DNA from: Paulinella micropora
Taxonomy: Eukaryota > Cercozoa > Imbricatea > Euglyphida
Assembly (NCBI GenBank): GCA_009731375.1
Contig: BJOX01000159.1
Location: 504,292 to 530,900 of the forward strand
DNA length: 26,609 nt
Direction of reading: 5' to 3'
How positions within the stretch are numbered: the first letter of the stretch is position 1; each line of letters starts with the position of its first letter. The position numbers were made by a program, and so were the translations under genes. Positions 14,518 through 26,609 of this stretch are shown piece after piece. The notes beneath the pieces are model-generated. The model saw only the letters and a list, made by a program, of their open reading frames with translations. It did not search any database and had not been told where the DNA came from.

Positions 14518-17502
14518 CTATATAGAGTGGTAAAAAATTTTATGGAAAAAATTAATTAATTGATTATTATTAATTTTAAGAGCGGACACGAAGCCGTAAG
14601 GGATACTATCATTTTCGTTGATAAACTCACGCCCGCACCATCTTGTTTTATTAACTACTTTTACTACATTCTTTTAGTGTTGTATGCTAAAATACTCAAT
14701 GTGCTGTTGTTTGCTGTTTCTGCTAGTATGTATTTTCTTTATTATAAAATCTCTGGTATTAGTTAAACTTTCACCCTTATCAATTAATTCATAAGCGGTT
14801 GGATTTAATTTTTTCAAACCCAAACATTTTCCTCTAAAGTGGAAATGAGTTTTACCTTTTTCTTCATCTTTCTTTACATACTCCAACATATACAATTTTG
14901 GTGATACCCATATTCCTCTTATTATTTTACAATCTGTTCCAAGGTCATCCATTCCGCCGATTGTTTTATCTCTAAATCTTTTAATTCGTTCAATGTTGCT
15001 TACATGGCTTTGAATACTGTCTGTGTCTGTATAATAATAATCTCGGTCGTGGTCGTTGTCTTGGTTGGCTTCGGTCATATACTTATACATAATTCGTCTG
15101 CTGTATGCTAGTATAAATGCCCCGCAGTGAGTGGGCTTTGTAATTTTTTCTTCTTTCAATTTGTCATCTCTTGGAATACCAGAAATTAACCATAATCACC
15201 ATTAGCATCTTCAAATTTTTCAATATCTGTTATCACATGTTTAGCCTAGAATTTCCAATACTCATGATTTTTTGTTATGAATTTGCTTACAGAATTAATC
15301 TGTCTTTGAATTGTCTTTCAGTATAAAGCATGCATAAATAACTTTGCTAACAAATACTGCGGTGTGTCTTTTTTTGAATTTTGTTTTTGTTTAAATAACT
15401 CTAATATGTAATCTTTAAATACTGGTTCGGCTCCTTCTGGATAATAGCTTCGTTTTATTTTAACTTTGTATCCAAGTTCAATCATATTTTCAATATCAAC
15501 AGAAGTGAGCCATTGGTCTTTCATATCTCTTAACTCCCACTTTAAACACCCCTTACTATCTCTATAAGGAACCCGTGGATGTAATAGATTTTTTGGAGAT
15601 ATGTAATCAACATTATATATTCCTAGTTTCCCTTTCATTTCTCCTTCACATTTCTTAATTTCGCCCGTCATATAATTTTCAAGAATTGCAGTTGGATAAA
15701 GACTTACAACATCCGCATCAATAAGATAATCTTTAACCTCATCAAAATCAATTTCGCCGTTTATGTATTTTTGATATTGCTCGGATATAAATCTCCTCTT
15801 GCTTGGATAAGTCCTTGCCCCATATAATGTTTTTCTAAAATCCGCTTCTTGTTCTAACTTTGGAAGTTGAATTATGTATTGTTTATCAATTTTCTTTTTC
15901 CAAAGATTAAAGGTTAAAGAAGACGTAGACATAAACTCCGATAAGTTCGTTTTATGTTCTTCATATATCGGTTTATTTAGTGTTTCGTATAGTTCCTTCA
16001 ATCCCATAACATCTTTTTCTAAATACAATAAACATTCTTTTTTCATATCATCGCTCATTTCTTCCCATCGTTTCGCTTTTTCATGGTCAAAATCGCCTTT
16101 TAAAACATTACATCCCAAACTTTCAAGGTTCTTTTTAAGGCTTCCTTCTGTGTGTTTAGACAAGTCCCAGAATTTTATATTTTTGTATTCCATTGAAATT
16201 ATCGCCCCGTTATTGATCAACGGAGTGCTTTTTATCTTTCTTTTAATAAAATCTTTTTGTAAAAAGTAATAGTCAAATTTACTACCATTAAAAGCATTAA
16301 CATAAAATGTCGCTTTCGGTTTTCTTTTCGCTAAGTCTTCCGCATATTGAAAGATTATATCAATGAGTTTTGAAATACAATCATCGCCAGCAACATATTT
16401 AAAACCAATATCCGCAATCGTATAACCTGCTATATACGCGGTATGGATTTCAATCGCATTTCTATATGTTTCTAAATCATAATGAAAAATCTCATCTTGA
16501 TTATTATAACTCATCTCCTTAAAGGTTGTTAATAAACTTTCATATCGGTCCATTGTTTTCCTTAATTTAGCAGCCCAATATGTAATTCTTTTATTAACAC
16601 AAGTGTGCTTATTAAAATAAGTTGAAAAGCAATCTGGACACCTATTTTCATTTCTTTTTATAAAACCCATATAATGTCCCTTACTTAGATAGCAAAGCAC
16701 ATCCGCGGATATTAAAGGGTCTTCATAGTTTTTGAATGTCTGTTTGGTTGTCGCATCATTCAATTCAAAATACTTACCTTCAATACAATATTTTTTTAAG
16801 ATTTCATATCCTATTGAACGTGGTATATATGAATTGTGTTCAAGGTTGAATTCTTGTCTAATATCATTACATACTTTTTTTATTAAGTTTTGATTTACCT
16901 TTCACTGATAAATTTAATATATCCTTAAAAACATAGAAGAAACAATTTTTATCCTTACTCCTTGGATTAATATGAATTCCTTCATCTGTTTTATGTTTCT
17001 TATCACTTCCTGAGAGATTACAACCGCCTCCATCTTCTTGAATAATTTAAATAGTTATATGTTGAATAATTCTTTCATATCCATTCGCACTGGCTTCAAG
17101 ATTTTGTTCGTTGTATAGATATATGTCGTTAAACAAATCATCTATATCTTTTAATTTAACTGAGTTAAAAGTTTTCCACTTGTAAAACTTACCATCATCG
17201 GCATCTGTTATATACCTAAACTTAACATGAAGACTTGCTTCGTTTGTCAGACCTCTATTTTTGGCATCCTTAACTGCTCTCATAATTGATATTTCAATCG
17301 CATCCATATCATAGAAGTTAATATCAAGGTCTTTGAAAGGGTATGTATAACCATTTATACCTCTGTTTTTTATTGGTCTTAGTTCTACAAGTTTTACCTC
17401 GCGCTTCTTCGCTTCTTGTGTCTTAGTTTCCCTTAAGTTCGCCCTTACCTTCGCTAGTTCTACATTTTCCTTCGTTGGTCTGGGTGGTAAAGGTGGTGGC
17501 AT
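14518..17502 (-). pseudogene. pPolB: Protein-primed family B DNA polymerase, multiply broken
   Basis: About 995 codons in total, a normal Polinton length. The start at 17502 (MPPPLPPRPTKENV) is followed by TAA at 17047-17049, a frameshift in a seven-T run (16875-16881) and a 481-residue open part (16763-15318). Then come TGA 15318-15320, TAG 15246-15248, TAA 15186-15188, a frameshift near 15160-15186, a 161-residue open part and TAA 14674-14676. The same frame continues to TAG 14518-14520. Visible motifs are exonuclease I (YDLETY), II (NGSKFDYYF) and III (YLEKDVMGL), palm motif A (DVVSLYP), part of motif B (LAKLFMHALY) and motif C (YTDTDS). The enzyme replicates linear genomes with a protein primer; this copy cannot be made whole. 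Confidence 0.9.
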
Positions 17503-17598
17503 ACTTTTTATATCAATACAGATATAAAAATTATAAAAAATAATAATAAATTATCTGTTATAAATATATATAATAATTTCTTATATTTAAATAGAAAT
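17503..17598. promoter_or_regulatory. AT-rich polymerase upstream region
   Basis: Reading the minus strand, TTATATCTGTATTGATATAAAAAGT lies directly before the polymerase start codon, with further TATA runs behind it. No gene. Confidence 0.4.
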
Positions 17599-17820
17599 TC
17601 ATTTTAGTGCCTCCTCCATTCTTTTCAACTTAAGTAATGCTTGCTTCACTTCATCTCTTTTTTTCTTTCTCCTTTCTGCTATTATTGCTTTATTTTGGTT
17701 GTAATACTCCATTGACTTTTGTCTGTGTCTTTCTGGGTCTTTTTGTATAAATTCCCTCGCCTTTCTCCGTAAGGCTTCCTTTTTCTCTTCTGGTGTTTTG
17801 TATATTGGTTTTCTACCCAT
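17599..17820 (-). CDS. Small basic helical protein
   Basis: 73 residues from the ATG at 17820 (MGRKPIYKTPEEKKEALR). An upstream in-frame ATG would extend into AT-rich DNA and the neighbouring HIRAN frame, so I rejected it. The whole product is Lys/Arg/Glu-rich and helical, like short basic leucine-zipper-like or DNA-binding proteins common in large DNA viruses. TATATATACACAAAG precedes the start. The function is not known. Confidence 0.6.
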   Translation of the reverse strand: MGRKPIYKTPEEKKEALRRKAREFIQKDPERHRQKSMEYYNQNKAIIAERRKKKRDEVKQALLKLKRMEEALK

Positions 17821-17884
17821 CTTTGTGTATATATAATAATAAAAAAAATAATCTTTAAAATATATTAAATATTGTTTGTTTGTA

Positions 17885-18156
17885 TCAAGGGATAGTAATT
17901 TCAATTCCATAATGTTTTCCTGTGCCTCCTCCATAGATTGAATAATATACTTGTTTCCTTCCTTTAATCTTTAGAGTTTCTGCTAAGTGCTTGCTGATAT
18001 ATCCGAGTTGCTTTCTGTTTCAACCTTTATCGCATTTTTATCAAATTTGTTTTCTGGCTCGTGTTGAATAAAAACTTTTTCATTACTTTTTCGGAGATAA
18101 ACAATATTATCCTGTCGCCCTTCAAATGAAACACCCACAACTCTCGTCGTTGTCAT
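17885..18156 (-). pseudogene. Stand-alone HIRAN-domain gene, frameshifted
   Basis: From the ATG at 18156 (MTTTRVVGVSFEGRQDN) the first frame carries the HIRAN hallmarks: VVGVSFEGRQ and HEPENKFDKNAIKV. It then shifts near 18005-18015. The expected continuation (GYIS followed by a HLAE-like helix and a glycine turn) lies in another frame and ends at TGA 17885-17887. HIRAN domains bind DNA ends or stalled forks in HLTF and Rad5 helicases; small single-domain forms occur in viruses and phages. It sits behind the polymerase in the replication block. The domain assignment is fairly secure; the role is inferred. Confidence 0.65.
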
Positions 18157-18203
18157 ATTATATATATACATAAATAATATTTGTTTAAAATAAAATTAAT
18201 TAT

Positions 18204-18280
18204 TTGTTTGATATTTTACTACTCCTAATACTCCTAATACTCCTACTACTACTACTACTACTACACTACTACTACTACTA

Positions 18281-18366
<86 letters not shown>

Positions 18367-18431
18367 AACTCCTACAACTCCTACAACTCCTACAACTCCT
18401 ACTTTTACTACTCCTAATATTCCGAATACTC

Positions 18432-18485
<54 letters not shown>

Positions 18486-18495
18486 TTACTACTAC
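18204..18495. repeat. (TAC)n microsatellite at the end of the viral sequence
   Basis: Long TAC tract with interspersed CTCCTAATA and repeated AACTCCTAC units (18364-18400). These units also occur, reverse-complemented, at about 23930-23960. This is a probable breakpoint of the inversion or misassembly. Confidence 0.9.
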
Positions 18496-18696
18496 TACGC
18501 GTAATTATGTACGTTTACCAACTTTGTCCTGGGCCCAGTCAAATGCAAGGCATTGAAACTGAGTATCGAAGCTTACCTACAGAGACATACATACACATAT
18601 GCACAGCAGCTTGTGACACTGCCCAACTGAAAACACACGCATCAAACCTCTCCAATAACACACACACACACACAAACAGCAGGGCAAGAGAGAGAG
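18496..18696. other. Unique host sequence, no gene assigned
   Basis: About 160 bp of mixed sequence followed by a CA/GA microsatellite that runs into the gap. Possible splice-like sites are seen on the minus strand, but no phase-consistent exon. Confidence 0.4.
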
Positions 18697-18738
18697 NNNN
18701 NNNNNNNNNNNNNNNNNNNNNNNNNNNNNNNNNNNNNN
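18697..18738. other. Assembly gap (42 N)
   Basis: 42 Ns, flanked by a GA run on the left and a G-run on the right. Confidence 0.95.
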
Positions 18739-18825
18739 GGGGGGGGGGGGAAGGGAGATAGAGACGTATTGGTACTGCGTCTGGCCAAGTTCGGAAGCAC
18801 GACCTACCGCATATATATATAGCAT

Positions 18826-19130
18826 GTAACTATGTATGTATGCATGCATGCATGTAATACATTAGATACGTGCAATATACAAGTAATATGTATCAATGTG
18901 TATATACATATATGTATCATTCGTACATACATAAATAGTATTACAGATATACATACATACATACATGCATACATACATACATACATGCATACATACATAC
19001 ATGCATACATACAATCCATACACACACATATACATACATACATACATACATACATACATACATACATGCATACATGCATACATTCATTCATGCATACATA
19101 CATACATACATAAATACACAGATACACAGA
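18826..19130. repeat. (ATAC)n / (ATGC) microsatellite
   Basis: TACA and TGCA tetranucleotide units. The open frames on both strands through it are low-complexity. Confidence 0.9.
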
Positions 19131-19158
19131 GACATTGTTTGTACCTGCGTCAGATTGT

Positions 19159-21829
<2,671 letters not shown>

Positions 21830-21839
21830 CTACAAAACA

Positions 21840-21853
21840 CAACAAAAGCAGAA

Positions 21854-21886
<33 letters not shown>

Positions 21887-21890
21887 AGGA

Positions 21891-21922
<32 letters not shown>

Positions 21923-22302
21923 GAAGAAAAAAGAGAAGAAAAAAGAGAAGAAAAAAGAGAAGAAAAATACAAGACAAAACACAACAAAAGCAGAAAGAGA
22001 GGAAGAAAGAAAGAGAAGAAAGAGAAGAAAAAGAGAAGAAAAAAAGAGAAGAATAAAAACAAGAAATATGGAAAGAAATAAATCAAGAAAGAAAGAAAGA
22101 AAGAAAGAAATCAAGAAATCAAGAAATCAAGAAAGAAAGAAAGAGAAAAAGGAAAGTAAGAGAAAAAGAAAAGTAAGAAAAAAGGAGAGAAATAGGAAAA
22201 CGAAAGAATCGAAAGAAAGAAAGAAAGAAAGAAAGAACAAACAAACAAAGAAAGAAAGAAAGAGAGAAAGAGAGAAAGAGAGAAAGAAATAAATCAAGTA
22301 AG

Positions 22303-22335
<33 letters not shown>

Positions 22336-23174
22336 AAGAAAGAAAGAAAGAAAGAAGGAAAGAAAGAAAGAAAGAGAAGAAAAAGATAAGAAAAAGAGAA
22401 GAAAAAAAGAGAAGAAAAAAAGAGGAGAAGAAAAAAAGAAATATAGAAAGAAAGAAAGAAAGAAATCAAGAAAGAAAGAAAGAAAGAAAGAAAGAGAAAA
22501 AGGAAAGTAAGAAAGAAAGAAAGAGAAAAAAGGAAAGTAAGAGAAAAAGAAAAGTAAGAGGAAAAAGGGAGAGAAATAGGAAAACGAAAGAATCGAAAGA
22601 AAGAAAGAAAGAAAGAAAGAAAGCTAGTAAGTAAAAAAGAAAGAAAGAGAGAAAGAAAGCAAGAGAAGAAAAAGAGAAGAAAAAAGAGAAGAAAAAAAGA
22701 GAAGAATAAAAAAGAAGAAATAAGGAAATAAATAAATCAAGAAAGAAAGAAAGAAAGAAAGAAATCAAGAAAGAAAGAAAGAAAGAAAGAAAGAGAAAAA
22801 GGAAAGTAAGAGAAAAAGAAAAGTAAGAGGAAAAAAGAGAGAAATAGGAAAACGAAAAAAAGAAAGAATCGAAAGAAAGAAAGAAAGAATGAAAGAAAGA
22901 AAGAAAGAAAGAAAGAATCTCGAAAGAAAGAAAGAAAGAAAGAAAGAAGAAAGAAAGAAAGAAAGAAAGAGAGAAAGAGAGAAAGAAATAAATCAACAAA
23001 GAAAGAAAGAAAGAGAAGAAAGAAAGAAAGAAGAAAAAGAGAAGAAAAAAGAGAAGAAAAAAAGAGAAGAATAAAAAAGAAGAAATATGGAAAGAAATAA
23101 ATCAAGAAAGAAAGAAAGAAAGAAAGAAAAAAAGAAAGAAAGAAAGAGAAAAAGGAAAGTAAGAGAAAAAGAAA
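21840..23174. repeat. Polypurine satellite with higher-order units of about 300-350 bp
   Basis: 1.3 kb almost purely of A and G on this strand. Non-GAAA segments recur: GGAAAGTAAGAGAAAAAG at about 22.15, 22.50-22.53, 22.80 and 23.15 kb, and AGAAATAGGAAAACGAAAG at about 22.19, 22.57 and 22.84 kb. The reverse complement of one such unit is the left flank of the Polinton, which makes this its target satellite. Confidence 0.85.
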
Positions 23175-23180
23175 AATAAG
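23175..23180. other. Right target-site duplication (AATAAG, read as CTTATT when re-oriented)
   Basis: Directly outside the second terminal repeat. It is the exact reverse complement of 1917-1922. Confidence 0.85.
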
Positions 23181-23335
23181 AGTAGATGATACAGAAAATC
23201 TCGGCAAGAATTTTTGCAAATTCTCGCCTTCGTTTTTCTGTGTCGCACCCCCTCCTATGGATTTCCCAGTAAAATAAATACAAAGCAACAAAAACAACCA
23301 AATAGCCTTATACAGCACACTACAAGAAAACATAT
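23181..23335. repeat. Polinton terminal repeat, right end (inverted in this window)
   Basis: 155 bp matching 1923-2078 in the same direction. A Polinton needs opposite directions, so this end lies on a segment turned around relative to the main body. Confidence 0.9.
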
Positions 23336-23384
23336 GACATATTTTTATTTATCATTTAAAGAATTATAAGTGTCATAATATAGA

Positions 23385-23834
23385 ATGAGTGAGAGAACAA
23401 TCAGAAAAGTTTCAAAAGGCGGAATATGTATTCAAGAAAATGAAATTGTTATAAGGTGGAGAGAAAATGGCGAACAAAAAAGAAAAATAATTTACATTGG
23501 AAAAAAGAGGTCAAAGGAAGAAGCAGAAAAGCAAGCAAGGGAGTTTTACGAAAAGGAAGTATTATCAAAATACGAAGAAGATAATAAAAAAACAGATTAC
23601 AAACAATTAACGAAGCAGAAGAGAAATGAATACTTAAAAGAAAGAAGGAAAAATAAATATACATGTGTCTGTGGTAAGAAGATAGGAATATATAGCAAAT
23701 ACGAATACGAAAAAAGCCAATCACATAGAGACTTCTTTGCGGAGAAAGAAGAGATTATGTTAGGCGGTCGTAAAGTAATTCGTATAGCATATAGAAACGA
23801 CGACATAGAAAGATATTACGAAAATAAAAAATGA
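23385..23834 (+). CDS. Polinton right-end gene: basic protein with CxC motif, AP2-like N-terminus
   Basis: 149 residues. Residues 1-60 (GGICIQENEIVIRWRENGEQ, then KKRSKEEAEKQAREF) have the strand-strand-strand-helix pattern of AP2-like DNA-binding domains. Residues 85-115 hold YTCVCGKKIGIYSKYEYEKSQ followed by SH, a zinc-finger-like segment with only one clear His. The composition matches the viral genes and not the host. It lies 49 bases inside the terminal repeat. In the restored element it would be the last gene, on the same strand as the polymerase. A DNA-binding role is inferred. Confidence 0.6.
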   Translation: MSERTIRKVSKGGICIQENEIVIRWRENGEQKRKIIYIGKKRSKEEAEKQAREFYEKEVLSKYEEDNKKTDYKQLTKQKRNEYLKERRKNKYTCVCGKKIGIYSKYEYEKSQSHRDFFAEKEEIMLGGRKVIRIAYRNDDIERYYENKK

Positions 23835-23929
23835 TATTTGTTTCTGTTTCTTTCAGAAACATCAACAAACATCGTCCCACCATTAAAGCAGAAATCGATG
23901 TTTTATGAAACCGCGTAGCGGGTGAATAG
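23835..23929. promoter_or_regulatory. Viral intergenic segment with shared GATGTTTTATGAA motif
   Basis: CATTAAAGCAGAAATCGATG followed by TTTTATGAA (23881-23909) matches 6834-6861 closely. A hairpin GTTTCTG...CAGAAAC lies near 23841-23860. This ties the right-end fragment to the main element. Confidence 0.6.
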
Positions 23930-24205
<276 letters not shown>

Positions 24206-24993
24206 AACAACTCCAAGAGCAAGCACAAACTGATACAACGAACCTTGTCCACTATTTCTACAGACATAACCTAGTACCCAACCCCACCAAAACCACCTAC
24301 ACTATCTTCCACAAGCACGAACAGAAGGTGCAGCTCGACTTGACTATCGACGGCAAGAGGCTCCAACAAGAACGAAAGGTAAAAGTATTAGGTACAATCA
24401 TCCAAAGCAACCTGTCCTTCCGTGAACATATACAATCTATTATATTCCGCCTTCAACCATTCGTCCAAATGTTTCGTTATGTGAACAGCCTACTTCCCAC
24501 TCACATCCTCCTCCAACTTTACTATGCACATGTATACCCCCTACTTATGTATGGTATCTCTATATGGGGATCTGATGACTACAACACCATTATACATCCA
24601 CTCATTATCATCCAAAAACGTATAGTCCGTCTGATATGTCTCAAATCATGGAGAACACCTACCAAGCCTCTTTTTGCCAAACTACGCTTACTCAACATAC
24701 TTAACATGTATAAGTACAGCGTATGCATGGATGCACACTCCCTTATTTACCCAGCCTTCAAGGCTTTCCTTCCCCTTCACTACAACAATATCCGACCAAT
24801 CACAGCTGTTCATAACTACAACACTAGGCGGTCATCAAAGAAACACATGTACAACGACTCAACGACGGGTCAATACAGCAGAGCAGCACAAGCACAATGG
24901 GATAAGCTGCCAGAGCACCTAAGAGATATCTCATACAAAGTAGAATTCAAAAAGGAACTCAAAGCATATCTCTTAAGGATGCAAGAATCCTGA
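24206..24993 (+). pseudogene. Non-LTR retrotransposon (LINE) reverse transcriptase, C-terminal part
   Basis: About 262 codons open to TGA. The frame has NLVPNPTKT (the N..KT element after the catalytic box), VKVLGTIIQSNLSFREH (the LG..id..L.w..H motif), a YPLLMYGISIWG segment and a NYNTRRSS segment typical of Jockey/CR1-like elements. The catalytic YADD box and everything upstream are absent: the (GTA)n tract begins where it should lie. This is a 5'-truncated fragment. Confidence 0.8.
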
Positions 24994-25300
24994 CACTGCC
25001 TACGGGCCTAAAGAGGGCGTTGGACACCTCATCATCAGATGATACCTGAGTGTGGGACAAGTTCAGCGTTGATCACATCCTAAGCCGGAGTGTGGTTGGC
25101 CAAACCCCCTTGGGGAGTCACCTCGTGTCTACCAGCTTTTGCGAGTGCCACCGTTATATATAGTACTGAGTGAGAATATAACACTTTCAACATATATATA
25201 AATATATATATAATATATATATTTATGTATATATATAATATATAGTACTGAGTGAGAATATAACTCTTTCAACATATATATACATTATATTATATTATTA
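24994..25300 (+). mobile_element. LINE 3' region with a duplicated tail segment
   Basis: Non-coding sequence follows the reverse transcriptase stop. A segment with TAGTACTGAGTGAGAATATA at 25161 recurs at 25253 (offset 92) between TA repeats. The element's 3' end probably lies near 25200. Confidence 0.55.
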
Positions 25301-25482
25301 TATATATTTCCGTTTTTTTTTTTTTTTTTTTTTTTTCCTCGTTCCTCACTGAACTAGAACTTTACTTTGACTTCATAAAAGATTAATCTAATATATATAT
25401 ATATATATATTAATATATATATGTATATACATATATATATATTTGTTAATTCCATATATATTTATTATTATTGTTATTACTA

Positions 25483-25570
<88 letters not shown>
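25301..25570. repeat. T-run, (TA)n and (ATT)n microsatellites
   Basis: Poly-T near 25312-25336, TA repeats to about 25440, then ATT repeats. No gene. Confidence 0.9.
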
Positions 25571-25571
<1 letters not shown>

Positions 25572-25742
25572 GGGAGTACATAGGCCATCGGTCCTTTCCA
25601 TGGGCTGATTGGTATAAAGCTCCTAGAGTAATGTTCTATGCCGTCACTTCCTTTATTCCACCGATTGGTGTGGAGACTTTCCTTATGGAATGGAGGACTG
25701 GATGCACATGGCCTTTTGGCTCAGCAATTGGCAGGAGATACA
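25571..25742. other. 170-bp unique segment embedded in (ATT)n
   Basis: A discrete non-repetitive piece with (ATT)n on both sides. It may be a short retroposon fragment. No recognised gene. Confidence 0.4.
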
Positions 25743-25743
25743 C

Positions 25744-25785
<42 letters not shown>
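25743..25785. repeat. (ATT)n microsatellite
   Basis: Perfect ATT tract adjoining the tail of the second SINE copy. Confidence 0.9.
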
Positions 25786-25786
<1 letters not shown>

Positions 25787-25974
25787 TTATTTTCATATTT
25801 TTAATCTAAGTCATTTTATTTTAATACTTTAATATTTTGATAATTTCTCATTACCTTTAATAACTTGAGACGTAGGTCACCATCTAGTTAAATCAATAGC
25901 TCTTGAGCTAACGATTTGTATGGATCGACCAGAGGTTAAATTGTTAACTTCATTAAACCGAAGGCCTAGGCCTA
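25786..25974 (-). mobile_element. Second SINE-like copy
   Basis: Reverse complement of the insertion at 12877-13065 with only a few differences (for example GGTCGATCC where the other has GGTCTATCC). Its 5' end abuts a (TAG)n tract and its A/T tail abuts (ATT)n. The high identity implies recent activity. Confidence 0.8.
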
Positions 25975-26075
25975 GTAGTAGTAGTAGTAGTAGTGGTAGT
26001 AGTAACAGTAACAGTAGCAGTAGTAGCAGTAACAGTAGTAGCAGTAGCAGTAGCAGTAGCATCAGCAGTAGCAGT

Positions 26076-26108
<33 letters not shown>

Positions 26109-26130
26109 GGTAGTAGTAGTAGCAATATTT
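25975..26130. repeat. (TAG)n / (CAG)n microsatellite
   Basis: Trinucleotide repeats. All frames through it are low-complexity. Confidence 0.9.
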
Positions 26131-26262
26131 TTTCATTCATTTTATATAAATTATTATAGGCAAAATGAAGATTCTGCATGTCTACGCTTCAAGGGATTCA
26201 TTTGTCGACTGCGCTTTTCACTCCCTCGCTGAATATTTCTGGTTACTTTGGCTTATCCCGTT

Positions 26263-26286
26263 CTCTATCTATCTATCTATCTATCA

Positions 26287-26338
<52 letters not shown>
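26263..26338. repeat. (CTAT)n microsatellite
   Basis: Near-perfect CTAT tract. The 130 bp before it (26131-26262) hold no assignable gene. Confidence 0.9.
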
Positions 26339-26341
<3 letters not shown>

Positions 26342-26346
26342 CTGTC

Positions 26347-26609
26347 CACATTTGTGTCACTGACCTCCGCCCCGATATCGTTGTCTGGTCACTGTCTACC
26401 AAGATATGTATTCTGATCGAGCTAACGTGCCCGGTCGAGGAAAACATCCTTGACGCACGAGCATACAAGACCAACCGATACAACGAGCTCAAATCTCAAA
26501 TCGAGGACAACGGATGGACCTGCCACCTTCGACCAATCGAATGCGGGGCTCGCGGCATGGTATCGTTCTCTGTTCATCGATGTTTCCGCGCCTTGGGTTT
26601 TTCCCATCC
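26347..26609 (+). CDS. Partial open frame, restriction-like endonuclease-type domain
   Basis: About 87 codons, open to the window end, no start in view. The pattern RPDIVVWS, then ICILIELTCPVEEN and a KTNRYNELKSQIE helix, then GWTCHLRPIECGARG resembles the PD-(D/E)xK-like domain often found at the C-terminus of retroelement-derived proteins of invertebrates. Its higher GC content differs from the viral genes. The frame starts directly after the CTAT tract, so the upstream part may be missing or in another exon. Confidence 0.5.

Larger units (their letters stand above)
1923..18495. mobile_element. Endogenous Maverick/Polinton (adintovirus-like), main part
   Basis: Integrase, protein-primed polymerase B, adenain-like protease, minor and major capsid proteins lie between a terminal repeat and a (TAC)n tract. 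This is the diagnostic Polinton gene set. The right end, with one more gene and the second terminal repeat, lies at about 23181-23960 in inverted orientation. Removing the 979-bp assembly duplication and adding the right end gives about 16 kb, a normal size. Several genes carry stops, frameshifts or a SINE, so this is an inactive copy. Confidence 0.9.

Noticed and set aside
14560-14766. 68-residue plus-strand open frame
   Set aside because: Antisense to the end of the polymerase frame. No independent support.
18204-18761. Long open frame through (TAC)n and the N gap
   Set aside because: Leu/Thr homopolymers and undetermined residues. A microsatellite artefact.

Overview
The window looks like a piece of an invertebrate animal genome assembly. 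It has microsatellite deserts, short phase-compatible exons, a LINE fragment, a SINE-like repeat and four N gaps. The repeat landscape would suit a mollusc or cephalopod, but the taxon is a guess. Its centrepiece is a degraded Maverick/Polinton (adintovirus-like) endogenous DNA virus.

Polinton, main part (about 1.92-18.4 kb). A 156-bp terminal repeat beginning AG is followed by two accessory genes, a retrovirus-type integrase (INT), a DUF5754-like gene and an acidic/basic protein. A C-terminal remnant that may be the packaging ATPase comes next. A rightward virion block follows: pX-like basic protein, large coiled-coil plus adenain-type protease fusion, minor capsid/penton protein, major capsid protein and a broken spike-like gene. 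A leftward block then holds two paralogous ExoX-C-like proteins, a multiply broken protein-primed DNA polymerase B, a small basic protein and a frameshifted HIRAN-domain gene. The virus-like sequence enters a (TAC)n tract at 18.2 kb. Nucleotides 2714-3682 reappear at 3693-4661 with no difference that I found, across a 10-N gap. This is almost certainly an assembly duplication.

Polinton, right end (23.93-23.18 kb, inverted). The second terminal repeat (23181-23335) is in DIRECT orientation to the first. If the piece bounded by the (TAC)n tract near 18.2-18.5 kb and the (GTA)n tract near 23.95-24.2 kb is turned around, everything fits. The element then has AG...CT inverted termini, a perfect 6-bp target-site duplication (CTTATT), and flanks that rejoin into a unit of a polypyrimidine satellite. 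Uninterrupted copies of that unit are still present at 22.15-22.86 kb. The window therefore holds a complete element of about 16 kb with its empty site, hidden by an inversion that is either biological or an assembly error.

Host part. Minus-strand positions 21829-19159 carry eight short exons with GT-AG borders. All eight are phase-compatible and end in TGA, forming the 3' part of an unidentified host gene. In the corrected orientation the Polinton lies about 1.35 kb upstream of the first of these exons. To the right are the 3' part of a LINE reverse transcriptase, a second, inverted copy of the SINE that broke the viral spike gene, and an open frame resembling a restriction-like endonuclease. 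The remaining sequence is mostly simple repeats.

How the genes work together. In an intact Polinton, INT and polymerase B handle integration and protein-primed replication. The ATPase, protease, minor capsid and major capsid proteins form the virion module. Here INT, protease and both capsid genes are open. The polymerase, spike-like and HIRAN genes are broken and the putative ATPase is reduced to 43 codons, so this copy should be unable to act alone.
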